NCBI RefSeq assembly: GCF_001310635.1
Contig: NZ_BAXR01000025.1
Coordinates: forward strand, 1 to 43,325
Direction: 5' to 3'
DNA length: 43,325 bases
DNA from: Bacillus sp. JCM 19034
GTDB lineage: Bacteria > Bacillota > Bacilli > Bacillales > Bacillaceae_D
Both the position numbers and the translations under genes were made by a program. Positions 7,485-17,620 of the stretch are shown one piece after another. How positions within the stretch are numbered: the first letter of the stretch is position 1; each line of letters begins with the position of its first letter. The notes under the pieces were generated by a model. That model made no database searches. It saw only the letters and a program-made list of their open reading frames with translations, and was not told the origin of the DNA.

Positions 7485-8674
7485 TTATGAATTTGCTTAA
7501 GCATCGTCATTTCAGATACTTCTTCTTATCAGATATTATTTCAGGATTTGGTGTTGGAATGGCTACTATAGGTGCCAACTGGTTTATTTTAGAACAAACA
7601 GGTGCAGCGAGTATCGTAGGGTTTATGTTGTCGATTAATGTGATTGCAGGGTTTCTTGCCTCGCTTGTTATGGGAGGATTTATTGATCGTTTTCAAAGGA
7701 GAAAGGTTATTCAATGGACTTACTGGATAAGGGCAATGGTGATATTTGCTATTACTGTGTTAATTTTTCTAAATGGGTTTAATTTGATCTATATGTATAT
7801 GTTTTTCGCTATAAATGGAATCGGATGGGCTGTCTATATGTCAGCATCAAGAAGCCTGATTCAGGAATTGCTAACTGAGAAAGAACTAATAAAAGGCAAC
7901 TCATTAGTGGAAGTTAGCTTACAAGTAGGGATGTTCCTAGCTGGTGGTGCTTCCGGATTTTTATATCAGTTTTGGGGATTTGAGATCATTTTAGTAATAA
8001 ATGCTTCAGTTTTCATGATTAGCAGCTTCTTTCTTTCAAACGTTCGATACAATGCCATTCCAATTCCAGATAAAAAAGAGCCGTTTATAAATGCATTAAA
8101 GAATGGGATGAATTTTCTGTTTGGTAATTCAAAGCTCTTCTTTCTGGGAGTCGTCCCTGTCATTCCGTTAGTAGCTACTATGATATTTAACGTTGTTTTA
8201 CCGAGTTATGTAAGTGATACGTTAAAAGCTGATGCGATTATATTTGGCATTTCTGATATGTTCTATGGAGTTGGAGGATTATTATCAGGATTTCTTGCAG
8301 CACCATTGGTTGCCAAACTTCGAACGAATAAAGTCATTCTAATGTTTTTTGGAATTGCTGTTGCTGTATTGTTTTCTTTAGTGTTTAACCATCTAATTTT
8401 AGCTTTATATGCAGGCAGTTTGTTTATTGGGTTATCCAATTCAACAATAAGGATTGTCATGAATACGAAATTAATGCAAATGATTCCTAAGCATTTTATG
8501 GGCAGAGCGATGTCAGTGTGGATGGCTATCTCATTTTTGCTGCAGACGATCTCAGCTTCAGCTATAGGAATTTTTATGGACCTATTTAACCCGGCTGTAG
8601 GATTTTTAGCTATGGCAGTATTGATGTTTTTTGGTGGGCTAATATTTACTCTGACTAAAAAAGCAATTGAGTAA
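7481..8674 (+). CDS. MFS exporter (MefA-like multidrug/macrolide-efflux type)
   Basis: This protein of 397 residues has about twelve hydrophobic helices. It starts with the HRHFRYFFLSDIISGFGVG pattern seen in the MFS_3/Mef-like group and has the cytoplasmic GGFIDRFQRRKV loop (MFS motif A) near residue 66. It would export drugs or other amphiphiles using the proton gradient. The Mef-like placement is from general resemblance, and the substrate is unknown. The preferred initiation is ATG 7481 or ATG 7487, with GGAGAG upstream. It overlaps the leader ORF, is divergent from a LysR gene and ends before a bidirectional terminator. No frameshift is seen. Confidence 0.85.
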   Translation: MIMNLLKHRHFRYFFLSDIISGFGVGMATIGANWFILEQTGAASIVGFMLSINVIAGFLASLVMGGFIDRFQRRKVIQWTYWIRAMVIFAITVLIFLNGFNLIYMYMFFAINGIGWAVYMSASRSLIQELLTEKELIKGNSLVEVSLQVGMFLAGGASGFLYQFWGFEIILVINASVFMISSFFLSNVRYNAIPIPDKKEPFINALKNGMNFLFGNSKLFFLGVVPVIPLVATMIFNVVLPSYVSDTLKADAIIFGISDMFYGVGGLLSGFLAAPLVAKLRTNKVILMFFGIAVAVLFSLVFNHLILALYAGSLFIGLSNSTIRIVMNTKLMQMIPKHFMGRAMSVWMAISFLLQTISASAIGIFMDLFNPAVGFLAMAVLMFFGGLIFTLTKKAIE

Positions 8675-8836
8675 GGACATTTATGTCAACGAAAAGATTT
8701 CCAGAGGAGAATAATTTCTACAGATAAAATGGCGTTATTTTCCATTGTGTTGGAAAATAGACCTGCACACGTTGAATTGAAGTATTCAGAAAGTGGACCT
8801 AAAATATTGGTATGAATATCGAAAATAAAAAGCTAT

Positions 8837-8880
8837 AGCATAACCCCGTTCTAATTTTAGAACGGGGTTATGCTTGTTTT
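8837..8880. terminator. Bidirectional terminator, 18-bp stem
   Basis: AGCATAACCCCGTTCTAA (8837-8854) pairs perfectly with 8857-8874. TGTTTT follows on the plus strand and TTTTTATTTT on the minus strand. It separates the convergent MFS and SAP-domain genes. Between the MFS stop and this stem, 8675-8836 holds only a weaker hairpin (8737-8758). Confidence 0.9.
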
Positions 8881-8922
8881 CTGTTTAGTAAAGGGTGATT
8901 TGAAAGAAGGTTTAGATTAGAG

Positions 8923-9488
8923 CTACTTAGCAGGTGTATATTTATTACTTCCTGGAAGTCTCTTAATATTATTCCAAGCTTCAATCGCTTTTTCACGACT
9001 GGTTCCTTGATTATTCGGATCAGCAAAAAATCACGAATGAATTGATTGTATTCAAATTGTGGCCCAATCTTTTTCTTGTACGAAGGGTGTTTCTTTCGTT
9101 TGTCCTCCTCATACCAAGCATCGACTACATCCCGATAGCTTTTTCCGACATTGTTTTTAAAGTAGTTTTGAATATATGTGGAGAAATGAAAATTCGGGAT
9201 CACTGTCTTAAAGAATTCTCTTACATGTTGGCTACATCGATGGTTTTCCGTAATAACTGTATCAAGACTGAGAGTTACTTGAGGTTCAACCTGCTTTGTT
9301 CTTCGCTTTCTTATAGGTTTTTGAATTTCCCCTGTTTGGAGAAATCGTTCAATCCGACTTGAAATTTCTATTTTTGAACCAGAAGTACTTATTCCATTTT
9401 CTCTACAAAATAGTTGTAATTCTTCCTTCAGCCAATAGTAATCTTTGAAACATTGTACACTTATTTCTTTCGTTAAATTAGGTCTCAT
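8923..9488 (-). pseudogene. SAP-domain protein (DUF6434-like), single frameshift
   Basis: After a GGAGGTGT site, ATG 9488 opens a protein of about 188 residues. It has an N-terminal SAP motif (WLKEELQLFCRENGISTSGSK, residues 19-50), a basic linker (KPIRKRRTKQ) and a conserved C-terminal domain. The T6 run near 9030 needs one more T to restore RDFFADPNNQGTSREKAIEAW and the normal end LPGSNKYTPAK (stop at 8923). Without it, translation reads on into the terminator at 8868. SAP motifs bind nucleic acid. The C-terminal family is common in bacilli, but its role is unknown. It is convergent with the exporter. Confidence 0.75.
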
Positions 9489-9678
9489 AGGTTACACCTC
9501 CGTAAATACATAGATATATTATAGAACAAATGTTCTCAATTAGCAAAAGCAATATTCATAGAATAAATGTAAACAACACTCTCCTAAAATAAGCATTAGT
9601 TAAAATGACACAAAAGAAAAAAATATAACCTAATTCATAATTGAAAACATTGGATCCTATGTGTAGGGTCTTTATTTA

Positions 9679-9735
9679 TTGACATAGAAATTTTGGTGTT
9701 ATACTGTTTATGTTAATATATACAGTATAACACCA
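9679..9735 (+). promoter_or_regulatory. Promoter region with perfect 14-bp inverted repeat (TetR-type operator)
   Basis: TGGTGTTATACTGT (9694-9707) and its exact complement (9722-9735) are 14 bp apart. TTGACA (9679-9684) lies just upstream, so a promoter with its -10 in or after the left arm would be occluded by a bound repressor. Close relatives of the downstream pump (SwrC/YerP) are governed by an adjacent TetR protein (YerO). No tetR gene is found here, so the repressor would be encoded elsewhere or lost. Confidence 0.65.
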
Positions 9736-9754
9736 TTATAACTATTTTCGTGTA

Positions 9755-9869
9755 GGAAAGATGATTTACTTGGTGCAACGTGTAAGGTCATCTATAAGTC
9801 TTATAAATAAATCAGTCTCAAGACTTAGATTGGAACAGACTGGAGAACGTCGGCTAGGATAATCTTTCC
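9755..9869 (+). other. Possible structured leader RNA before RND pump
   Basis: GGAAAGAT (9755-9762) pairs with ATCTTTCC (9862-9869), enclosing about 100 nt. Inside, GATGA/TCATC (9760-9764 and 9788-9792) and TAAGTCTT/AAGACTTA form further stems, and the first competes with the outer stem. It matches no riboswitch class I know. There is no obvious terminator downstream. Low confidence; covariation would decide. Confidence 0.25.
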
Positions 9870-9928
9870 ATGTATAGTTAAGGAGAAAATGTGGTGTGGA
9901 GCTAAAACAAGAAAAGTGAGGGGTTTTA

Positions 9929-12900
9929 ATGAAACTGTTTCGTAGGTTTTTGGAGCAAAAGATTTTAATAGGTTTAATGGTTGTATTCGTTTTGATCGTA
10001 GGGGTTTATTCGATTAACAAGCTTGATAAAGAGCTCATTCCGAGTATTGATTTTGATATGGCTATTATATCGGTTTATGCAGGTGATATGCCTGTATTAG
10101 ATGTAGAGGAACGAGTCACTCAGCCGCTTGAGCAGCTTTTGAGTAATACTGATGGAGTAAAATCCTTCCAGACGAGTTCCATGACCGGAAGTAGTTCTGT
10201 TTATGTTGAAATTGAAGAAGGGCGTTTGAAGGAAGTTGTAAGTGACCTCGAAGCGGGGGCAAGTAGTTTAGAGGCACAGCTATCAGAAGTCCAGTTTATC
10301 GATGTGTTTCCGATGTCCACCGCTCAAGGATTTGAATTTTACATGGAACTATCTAATGGTTCAATGGACGAATTGAGCATTTTTGCTCGTGATGAAGTGA
10401 AAAAAGACTTGAGGCACTTCCTTCTGTTAGAGAGGTTCGGTTAAGTGGAATTGAGGAGAAGGAGTATGTTATTGAATTTAGTCGTGACGATTTGTTAGAA
10501 CATGGGCTTGATATGAATCAAGTAATTGGAGTTCTTCAACAAGAAAATGTGGCAATGTCGTTGGGGGAATTGTCAGATGAAGAGAATGCACCTTCGCTTC
10601 GTTGGGATACAGCCTTTCATACGTTAGAAGAAATGGAAGATACGATGATTCCAACAATGAATGGTCCTATCAAACTAAATGAGGTTGCTCAAATAACAGA
10701 GGAAGCAAATCAACACGCTTCACTCGCTTGGAAGGATGGGAGTCGGGACTTTATTCTCATCGAAATAGGACGTGCAAATGATTATACTCAATTGGAAATG
10801 GCTGAAGCTGTTCGTGCTGAAGTTGAAGTGATGAAAGATGAAGGGATTTCGTTTTCATTTACGGAAATTGTGGCAGAGGCTGATTATGTTAGTTCCGCAT
10901 TAGATGGGGTGACACAAAATATCATCATCGGTGGTATGATTGCACTCGTTATTCTACTGTTGTTTTTAAGAAATATTCGTGCAACAGCCATTGTTGGGTT
11001 GACGATCCCTGTCTCGATTCTTTTGACGTTTGCGACAATGTGGTTGTTGGGCTATAGCTTTAATATGCTAACTCTGATCGGTCTAGGTCTCGGAATTGGT
11101 ATGATGGTCGACGCATCAATTGTTATATTAGAGTCTATTTATAGGAAGAAGGAACAAGGACTTGTCGGAATGGATGCCGTCATTAAAGGTGTTCGTGAGG
11201 TGGCGACTGCTGTTCTAGCATCAATGTTAACGACTGTTGTTGTGTTTGTTCCAGTTGGGTTATTTGGTGGAGATTTTGGTGTATTCATTTTAATTTTAAG
11301 TGTGATTGTTGTCATAACGTTAGTAAGTTCAGTCATTGTTTCCTTTAGTCTCATTCCATCTCTATCGGAAAACTTTTTGAAGCTGAAAAGAGAGGTGGAT
11401 AAAAAGAAGAAGGAAAGCAGAATTATAGAGGGATATGGCCGTTTAATAAGTTGGTTAAGTGGTAAGAAACGACGACGCTATTCGATGATATTCTTATTCT
11501 TTCTCATATTTGTTGGGTCAATTGTTTTAACGACAAAGGTTCCTATTACGTTAATGCCAGATGTCTATGATCGCTATGCAGAAGTAGGCATTGAGCTTGA
11601 AACTGGATTAACTCCATCTGAACGAGATGAAATCGTAAAAGCAGCCAGTGAAAGATTAGAGGAAGTTCCAGACGTCGTAACAAGTGTATTTCTTGATGAA
11701 AATCCATTCATCTATGTTCTTATTAATATGACAAAGGATGAAGAGATTACGACAGAGCAGGAAGAGGTTAACGTTGCAATCAATGAAGCATTAAGAGAGC
11801 TTGAAGACGAGTATCCTGTAAAAAGTGTGGGAATGGTAATGGATGCTGTTGGTGGTGCTCCTATCCGGTTAATGGTAAAAGGAGATGATTTAGGTACGCT
11901 GCAAGAAGTAGGAGAAGGTTTAGTTAGGGAGCTTGAAGAAATTGATGGGTTAGTAAACGTAACTACATCAATAGGCAAGACGAGTGAAGAGCGCTTGTTA
12001 GTGCTAGATGAAGGTGCTTTAGAAGAGGATCATTTAACATCTGTAGACATATTAGGCCAACTGCATGGTTCGTTTTCTTCTATACCAGTAGGAGAAATTG
12101 TTGATAATGGATGGACGATACCGGTTGTTGCTAAATTAGATGCTGAACTTTACAGCGAAAAGGCTCTAAAAGAGTTCGAAATAGGGACACTGAATGGTAC
12201 AGAGTCGTTATCAACTTATATGAGCTTAGAGACGATCCATACTCCTTTGGTAATTCGACGTGACAATGGAGAGCGTTATTTGACGGTATCAGCTGAGATG
12301 GAAGGAAGAGATTTAGGAGCGATTTCTCGCGATGTTCAACAGGTTGTTGCTGATTTTGATACCCCTAATGGCTATTCGGTTGCGATGTCAGGTGATCTTG
12401 AATTACAGCAAGAAATGATGATGGATCTGTTGATTGTTTTGACGATTTCCATTTTCCTCGTCTACTTCGTGATGGCCGTGCAATTTAATAGTTTAATTCA
12501 TCCGATTATTGTTATGTCTGTTATTCCGATGACAGTGATTGGTTCAATACTGGCATTGTTAATCACACAACGTGAATTGAGCGTGTTATCAGCATTAGGC
12601 TTATTAATGCTTATCGGTGTTGTACTTAATAATGCGATTCTATTAATAGACCGAACGAAGCAACTACGAAAGGAAGGATTCACAGTAAATGAAGCGGTAA
12701 GAGAAGCAGGAAAGAACCGGATACGTCCGATCTTTATGACGACTTTAACAACAGTCGGCGGAATGCTACCGCTTGCTCTTGCAACAGGTAGTGCTAGTGC
12801 ATATCAAGCACCATTGGCGACAGTGATAATTGGTGGATTACTATTTTCAACATTCATAACATTAGTGCTCATTCCTTCTGTTTACTTGTTGTTTGAAGAT

Positions 12901-12975
12901 ATTGGGCGCGGGGTGAGAAAACTTTTTACTCGAAAAAAAAGAAAAGCAGCTGAGAGTATAGAAAAAACTTTATAA
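9929..12975 (+). pseudogene. RND-family efflux pump (SwrC/AcrB type), single frameshift
   Basis: This is an inner-membrane proton-driven exporter. After one TM helix (residues 12-30) comes the first large extracytoplasmic loop, then a six-helix block (IIIGGMIALVILLLFLRN onward, with GLGLGIGMMVDASIV carrying the RND Asp relay region), a second loop, and a second helix block (LIVLTISIFLVYFVMAVQF, GVVLNNAILLIDR). A missing G near 10411 splits the frame; restoring DLEALPSVREVRLSG joins 9929-10444 to the rest, about 1015 residues in total, the usual length. GAGGGG precedes ATG 9929. No membrane-fusion partner gene is adjacent, as in Gram-positive SwrC systems. In Bacillus subtilis the relative gives surfactin self-resistance; the substrate here is unknown. 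Confidence 0.88.
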
Positions 12976-12989
12976 AGAAGGAAAAAATA

Positions 12990-13030
12990 TGTGCTTACTG
13001 CATGCAAAAAGTAGTGAGCACATTCTTTTA
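12990..13030 (+). terminator. Terminator after RND pump
   Basis: TGTGCTTACT (12990-12999) pairs with AGTGAGCACA (13013-13022), including one G-T pair, followed by TTCTTTTA. The remainder of the 309-bp gap to 13284 shows no gene or clear motif beyond the next ribosome-binding site. Confidence 0.75.
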
Positions 13031-13284
13031 GATTAGGTTACCAAAGAAGTAAGAAGAGTAAATGTAACGATAATTGTAGGTATTGCTATTTTTAAAGTTT
13101 TTTATCATTGAATTATTCGTTAGGAGAATGCCCATGAGGCAATTCTAAAGTATTACCCAGGAAATTTCGTGTTGTTAGTACAAAAAATGCTATAATTTCC
13201 GTTATTGTTCGAGATCATACTTACGATTATCTTGCAATCAAACGTGGTAGGAAATGAGGATATAATTCAAAGGAGGGAAAAGGT

Positions 13285-13797
13285 GTGAAAAGAGATATTC
13301 GGTTTTCAGAGAAGGTATTATTGGCAGGATTCAGTTTGATTTTATTATTTATGATTATGCAAGACTGGATACCTCTAGGTTCATTAAATGATGTCCAAGC
13401 TATAGCTGAAGATCGTTCATTTAATGAGATCTTAATTGTTACACTAGTTGGTGTTTTGCAAATTTTATTATTAATGGGACTTTTATTAGTTTTTATCGGT
13501 AAAGGGTATCCAATCTGGGTAAAGTTCTGGTTGATTATTCATCAAATATGTATCTTTGCCGGGGCATTGCTCGACTGGTGGATTCCTTATTTCTTTGGCT
13601 ACGGTGCAGAGCAAAGAACGGAAAGGTATAGTCAAATGTTTGGAGATACACACTCATTCCTTCCTGAATTAAATGGTATTATTCCGAATACGTTTCATAC
13701 CCTTTTTCATATCATATTATTATTTTGTATTGTTCTAACTATATATATTACTTTCACTAATTCAAGGAAGATTGGAAAGGTTGATAATGCTCTGTAA
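13285..13797 (+). CDS. Hypothetical four-helix membrane protein
   Basis: GTG 13285 follows AAAGGAGGG. The protein of 170 residues has hydrophobic helices at about 10-28, 50-72, 78-100 and 135-158, with a short loop rich in aromatic residues (LLDWWIPYFFGYGAEQR) between the third and fourth. It is a single-gene unit ended by the hairpin at 13867. I do not recognise the family, and neighbours on both sides are on separate units. Confidence 0.65.
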   Translation: MKRDIRFSEKVLLAGFSLILLFMIMQDWIPLGSLNDVQAIAEDRSFNEILIVTLVGVLQILLLMGLLLVFIGKGYPIWVKFWLIIHQICIFAGALLDWWIPYFFGYGAEQRTERYSQMFGDTHSFLPELNGIIPNTFHTLFHIILLFCIVLTIYITFTNSRKIGKVDNAL

Positions 13798-13866
13798 ATA
13801 AATCTGAGAATAGTTGTAAATAACTCCACTCAGATATAAAGGCTTAATAGGGACATAGTAAAAGCC

Positions 13867-13902
13867 AGCCAGCACTAATATGCTAGAGTGCTGGCTTTAA
13901 CA
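13867..13902. terminator. Hairpin terminator between convergent genes
   Basis: AGCCAGCACT (13867-13876) pairs perfectly with AGTGCTGGCT (13887-13896). Short T-rich tails follow on both strands, so it can serve the membrane-protein gene and the convergent esterase. Confidence 0.75.
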
Positions 13903-15749
13903 TCAATTACTTTCCGTTGTAAAAGGAGACGCGGGTAAACCTTCGACATTATAAAGATTCGCATCATGAGGATTATCCGACCAAGCGTAGCGAACATGCA
14001 GTGGTTCTATTATTTTCTCATGTCGGACGATCACTTTATTTCCGTTTATCGTTGCAGTAGCAGGGATAAACGTCTGGTCATTACCGCAAATCGTGAAGCC
14101 TTTTAATGTGCCACCCTTTGCAATTAAGCCACTGCCAACGTGGTCAAACGATAAGACAATTGCCCGATCAATGTGCTTCATTTTCTTGTATAAAGGTCCA
14201 CTATAAACAATCTCTTCACCGTAAGCGGTATGTTGAGCACATAAGGCAAGACGTTGCCCGACGCTTTTTTATCTTGTGGGTGAAGGTCGTTATATTCACC
14301 TACGTCGATTGTGACAGCCATTGCCGTATGAGGGACGTTGAGGGAGCGTCGCTGTTCATCGCGTAAAATTGCCCAATTATTATGATTGTTATTCGTTTCT
14401 AAATTGGCTAATTGTGTAAATAGAAATGGGAGATCCTCTTGCTTAAAGTTATGCCGCCAATCATTTACGAGTGTGGTGAACAGTTGACTGTATCTGAGAG
14501 GTTTGGCAGTATTAGATTCCCCTTGGTACCATAGAACACCTTTCAATTTAATGTTATGAAGCGGGGCAATCATGCCGTTGTATAAACAGCTGGTTTATAT
14601 TGAAAGAAGATTGGTGATTTTAGAGTGTCTGTGATCGCTCCAACTTTATATTTCCAAATTCCTTCTAAGCTTAGCTCCTGACCATTTGCTATAAGTGAAT
14701 AGGGCATGTCTTTGACGAAGCTCCGGTCGTTTGAGTACTGAGAACACGAACAGTAATTGAATTTTTCCCTGGTTTTAAAACTCCGCTCGGAATCGTGTAA
14801 CGTCTAGGAGGGTAGCGGTATCCTGTTGAACCGATAGAGATTCCATTTACATATGTATCGTCCGCATCAAGAATCGTTCCAAGCTTCAGTTTCGCTTCTC
14901 CTACACACATAGTAGCTGGCAGCTCAAATTCCTTTCGAAACCAGACAGCTCCTCTAACCGCCTTAAGTTCACTATTTTCCCACGAGTTTGGCAGCTCAAA
15001 GTCTTGCCAAGTGCTTGTGTCAATTTGTTCTTTATACATGGTTTACCTTGTAGTCCTACATCCTGACGATTTAACTGCTTATACCAATCCCTATGGCGTT
15101 GTTCATCTTGTTGCTGTGTGCTAGTAACGTAGTTATTATCTTTATTCTGCTCTATTTCCGCCTCGTAACCACCATGTACACGCAATGTTTTTTCACTTAT
15201 CCACGCTTCAATAGGGGTACCGCCAACAGAGGTTTGAATAAGGCCGATGGGAACCTCGTATTTCTCGTATAAATAGTTAGCAAAAAAATAACCAACAGCA
15301 CTAAAATCCATGACGTCAACTCCGATAGCTGAGCACCAGCGGCCGCCGGTTAAGAGTTCATGAGGTTTGTGAAAATCAAACTGTAGCGGTACGTTAAATT
15401 GTCGAATGTGTGGATTGTTAACCGCTTTCACTTCTTCAGAAAATAAATCTAACGTTCGTTTAATGGGAAGCTCCATATTGGATTGGCCACCAAGAAGCCA
15501 GACATCGCCAATTAAAATGTCATTGATCCACTTCGTTTCATCTGATGTGATCTTCATTTGATACGGGCCACCTGGTTCTAAGCCTTGTAAAATAATTGAC
15601 CAGCTACCAAAATGATCTGATATCGTTTGATAAGTTTGATTTAGAAAGGTTAGAGAAACGCGTCTGGATGGTGTCGTTCTTCCGGAAATACTAATATGTG
15701 AATGACGTTGAAGAACCATACCGTCGCTTACTATACTAGATAGCTTCAT
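13903..15749 (-). pseudogene. Sialate O-acetylesterase-type carbohydrate esterase, four frameshifts
   Basis: Pieces in different frames assemble into one protein of about 615 residues of the SGNH/GDSL carbohydrate-esterase group annotated as 9-O-acetylesterase. Landmarks are the start MKLSSIVSDGMVLQRHS, the nucleophile block LLGGQSNMELPIKRTL (Ser near residue 90), IGLIQTSVGGTPIEAW, a beta-sandwich insert (WFRKEFELPA), GVLWYQGESN, and DLHPQDKK with the Asp-x-x-His of the triad. Single added bases near 15035, 14717, 14577 and 14253 restore it. No signal peptide is seen, so it would act in the cytoplasm, removing acetyl groups from imported or released acetylated glycans, plausibly pectin- or hemicellulose-derived. 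It is a single-gene unit. Confidence 0.82.
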
Positions 15750-15870
15750 ACAACACCCTACTTTCTATAGTCTTTTAGATATCATACAATAATCTAGCCG
15801 ATTGTCAGCGGCCTTTTTAAATCTTCTTTAGTTATTTAAATGTTTTCTAAACATCAGTGGAACGAATAAA

Positions 15871-15899
15871 TAGAGGTTACCGTAAGAAGGTAACCTCTA
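15871..15899 (-). terminator. Terminator of fetAB-type operon
   Basis: TAGAGGTTACC (15871-15881) pairs perfectly with 15889-15899. On the minus strand the stem is followed by TTTATT, and it lies 19 bp after the permease stop. Confidence 0.75.
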
Positions 15900-15917
15900 A
15901 AAACTTTTGCTTGCATA

Positions 15918-16694
15918 TTATTTTAACTGACTTCGTTCATTAAAAAAGTTTTTATATCCTAATTGGAGAAATGTAATGACAGATAACGATACACTTCCGA
16001 CAATACCGAGCATAATTGCAATTTGATAATTTACAGCAACGAGCGGTGACACACCAGATAGAATTTGTCCTGTCATCATACCAGGTAAGAAAACGATCCC
16101 CATTCCGACCATTGAATTAATCGTCGGGAGCAGTGCGGCATCAAACGCTTGATTTATCACCTTATTCGTCGCTAGCTTAGGTGTCGCTCCAAGGATCAGT
16201 GCGGCTTCAACTTGATCTTTTTGCGTCTGCATCCCATTTAGAAGATGATTGACACCAAGCGTAATTCCAGTCATTGAATTCCCAATAATCATTCCTGCGA
16301 TTGGAATGAAAAACTGTGGATCATACCAAGGGGCTAACGTTAACACGATAAAAATAAAATAAAGTAGACTGGACGTTATTCCAAAAATCATGGCGATGAT
16401 GATCGACTTTTTTAACGAACGGGTTATTTCCATTTTCGTTCTTCTAAAGACATTCAGCGTCGCAAAGCTTAACATAATGGCGAAAATAAGTACTGTCACA
16501 AATGGACTCGGATTTTCAAATATGTATATAAGAAGATAACCGACTAAAATAAGCTGTAACGTCATGCGAATTGTAGAGATCATAATTTCTTTTTCACGTC
16601 TGATTCCTTTGACTTTAACAATCAATAGTAAAAGGAGGATGAAAAGGTAGGCACTAACAATTTGCCAAAACATTAAATCCATTTCTGAATTCAT
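15918..16694 (-). CDS. fetB: ABC exporter permease, FetB/YbbM (UPF0014) family
   Basis: This protein of 258 residues has about seven hydrophobic helices and the family's conserved core: GMIIGNSMTGITLGVN, a TPKLATNKVINQAFDAALLP segment and GIVFLPGMMTGQILSGVSP. FetAB in Escherichia coli exports iron and helps with peroxide stress. The same substrate here is inferred from family only. Its ATG overlaps the upstream ATPase stop (ATGA at 16691-16694), so translation is coupled. Confidence 0.85.
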   Translation of the reverse strand: MNSEMDLMFWQIVSAYLFILLLLLIVKVKGIRREKEIMISTIRMTLQLILVGYLLIYIFENPSPFVTVLIFAIMLSFATLNVFRRTKMEITRSLKKSIIIAMIFGITSSLLYFIFIVLTLAPWYDPQFFIPIAGMIIGNSMTGITLGVNHLLNGMQTQKDQVEAALILGATPKLATNKVINQAFDAALLPTINSMVGMGIVFLPGMMTGQILSGVSPLVAVNYQIAIMLGIVGSVSLSVITFLQLGYKNFFNERSQLK

Positions 16695-17341
16695 TTAGTG
16701 TCCTCCTTTTTAACATTGGCAAGACTGTACGGTGTTAGGTCTATCACTTCTTCTGCGACAGTTTCGACAAGGTGATTGGAATGAGTAATCATAATTAGGG
16801 TGATCGCTTGTTCATTAACATGATTGATCAGTCGTTGCATAACGATTTCGGCTGTTTCTTCATCTAATGAAGAGGTGGGCTCATCTAAGAGCAGAACGGT
16901 TGGCTCCATTAAAAGCACTCGTGCAAGCGATAACCGCTGCTTTTCACCACCAGATAAAAGAGTCGCGTCTTTATCAAGCTCTGTTTGGAGATGAACAAGG
17001 TGCAAATACTTGGACAATGTTTCCTTGCTGAGATTCGTTTCTTTTTCGGCAAAATGACGACCTACTAACAAGTTATCCTGAACCGTGCCGTCAAATATAA
17101 TCGGTGTTTGCTGGAACATCACGATTTGACGTCTAAGCTCGACTGGGTTTAACTCATGTACATTGCTTCCCTCATAGAAAATGGTACCGCTTGTCGGACT
17201 GTTAAGATGATTTAATAATCGTAATAAAGTCGTTTTGCCACTTCCACTAGGTCCCGTTATACATGTTACTTTATGCTTAGCGATGGTTAACGAATCAATT
17301 TTTAGAATGCCGTTTACATGTACTTGTTTTAATTGAAACAA
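16691..17341 (-). CDS. fetA: ABC ATPase partner of FetB-type permease
   Basis: The ATP-binding subunit of 216 residues has Walker A GPSGSGKTTLL (about residue 31), Q-loop MFQQTPIIFDG, signature LSGGEKQRLSLAR, Walker B VLLLDEPTSSLD and the H-loop THS near residue 188. It starts at TTG 17341 behind GGGGGAAT. It forms a two-gene operon with the FetB-like permease. Length and pairing fit the FetA/YbbL class rather than importer ATPases. Confidence 0.85.
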   Translation of the reverse strand: MFQLKQVHVNGILKIDSLTIAKHKVTCITGPSGSGKTTLLRLLNHLNSPTSGTIFYEGSNVHELNPVELRRQIVMFQQTPIIFDGTVQDNLLVGRHFAEKETNLSKETLSKYLHLVHLQTELDKDATLLSGGEKQRLSLARVLLMEPTVLLLDEPTSSLDEETAEIVMQRLINHVNEQAITLIMITHSNHLVETVAEEVIDLTPYSLANVKKEDTK

Positions 17342-17463
17342 CTAAATTCCCCCAACTTTGTGATCATACTATTCATTTGTATCATACCGATATAGGGGAG
17401 TTGCTGCAAGAATAAGTAAATTTCAACGTTTAAATGGAAAATTAAAATAGGTTTAAAATCCCG

Positions 17464-17492
17464 TTGACAGCGTTTACAATTTCTGTTTTAAT
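17464..17492 (+). promoter_or_regulatory. Sigma-A promoter of glpFK
   Basis: TTGACA (17464-17469), a 17-bp spacer and TTTAAT (17487-17492), preceded by an extended -10 TGT, give a strong vegetative promoter about 130 bp before glpF. Confidence 0.75.
17465..17478 (+). promoter_or_regulatory. cre box overlapping the glpFK -35
   Basis: TGACAGCGTTTACA matches the TGWAANCGNTNWCA cre consensus at 13 of 14 positions and overlaps the -35 element. CcpA binding there would block RNA polymerase, in line with known catabolite repression of glpFK in Bacillus subtilis. Confidence 0.7.
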
Positions 17493-17528
17493 TAAAACTA
17501 AGTTAATAGTAATTTCGATGAGACTTGG

Positions 17529-17590
17529 AGATCAACGAAACGATGTGTCTAGTATTCATATTAGATGCCGTATTTCGTTGATCTTTTTTG
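17529..17590 (+). terminator. Leader terminator of glpFK, likely GlpP antitermination target
   Basis: AGATCAACGAAA (17529-17540) pairs perfectly with TTTCGTTGATCT (17573-17584), and a T-run follows directly. This intrinsic terminator sits between promoter and glpF. In Bacillus glp operons GlpP with glycerol-3-phosphate allows read-through of such a leader; GlpP itself is not in the window. Confidence 0.8.
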
Positions 17591-17620
17591 TCTAAAAAAC
17601 AGGGAAGGGGAATCGGTTTT

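Noticed and set aside
9761..9862. 34-codon ORF between the operator and the RND pump, a possible tetR stump
   Set aside because: Its ATG abuts AGGAAAG without spacing, and the peptide does not resemble a TetR helix-turn-helix.
9740..9928. Known riboswitch (ykkC, T-box, yybP) before the efflux pump
   Set aside because: None of the conserved core motifs of these classes was found; only generic pairing is visible.
10400..10500. Programmed frameshifting in the RND pump gene
   Set aside because: No slippery heptamer with a downstream structure was evident, and the same kind of break occurs in many unrelated genes of the window.
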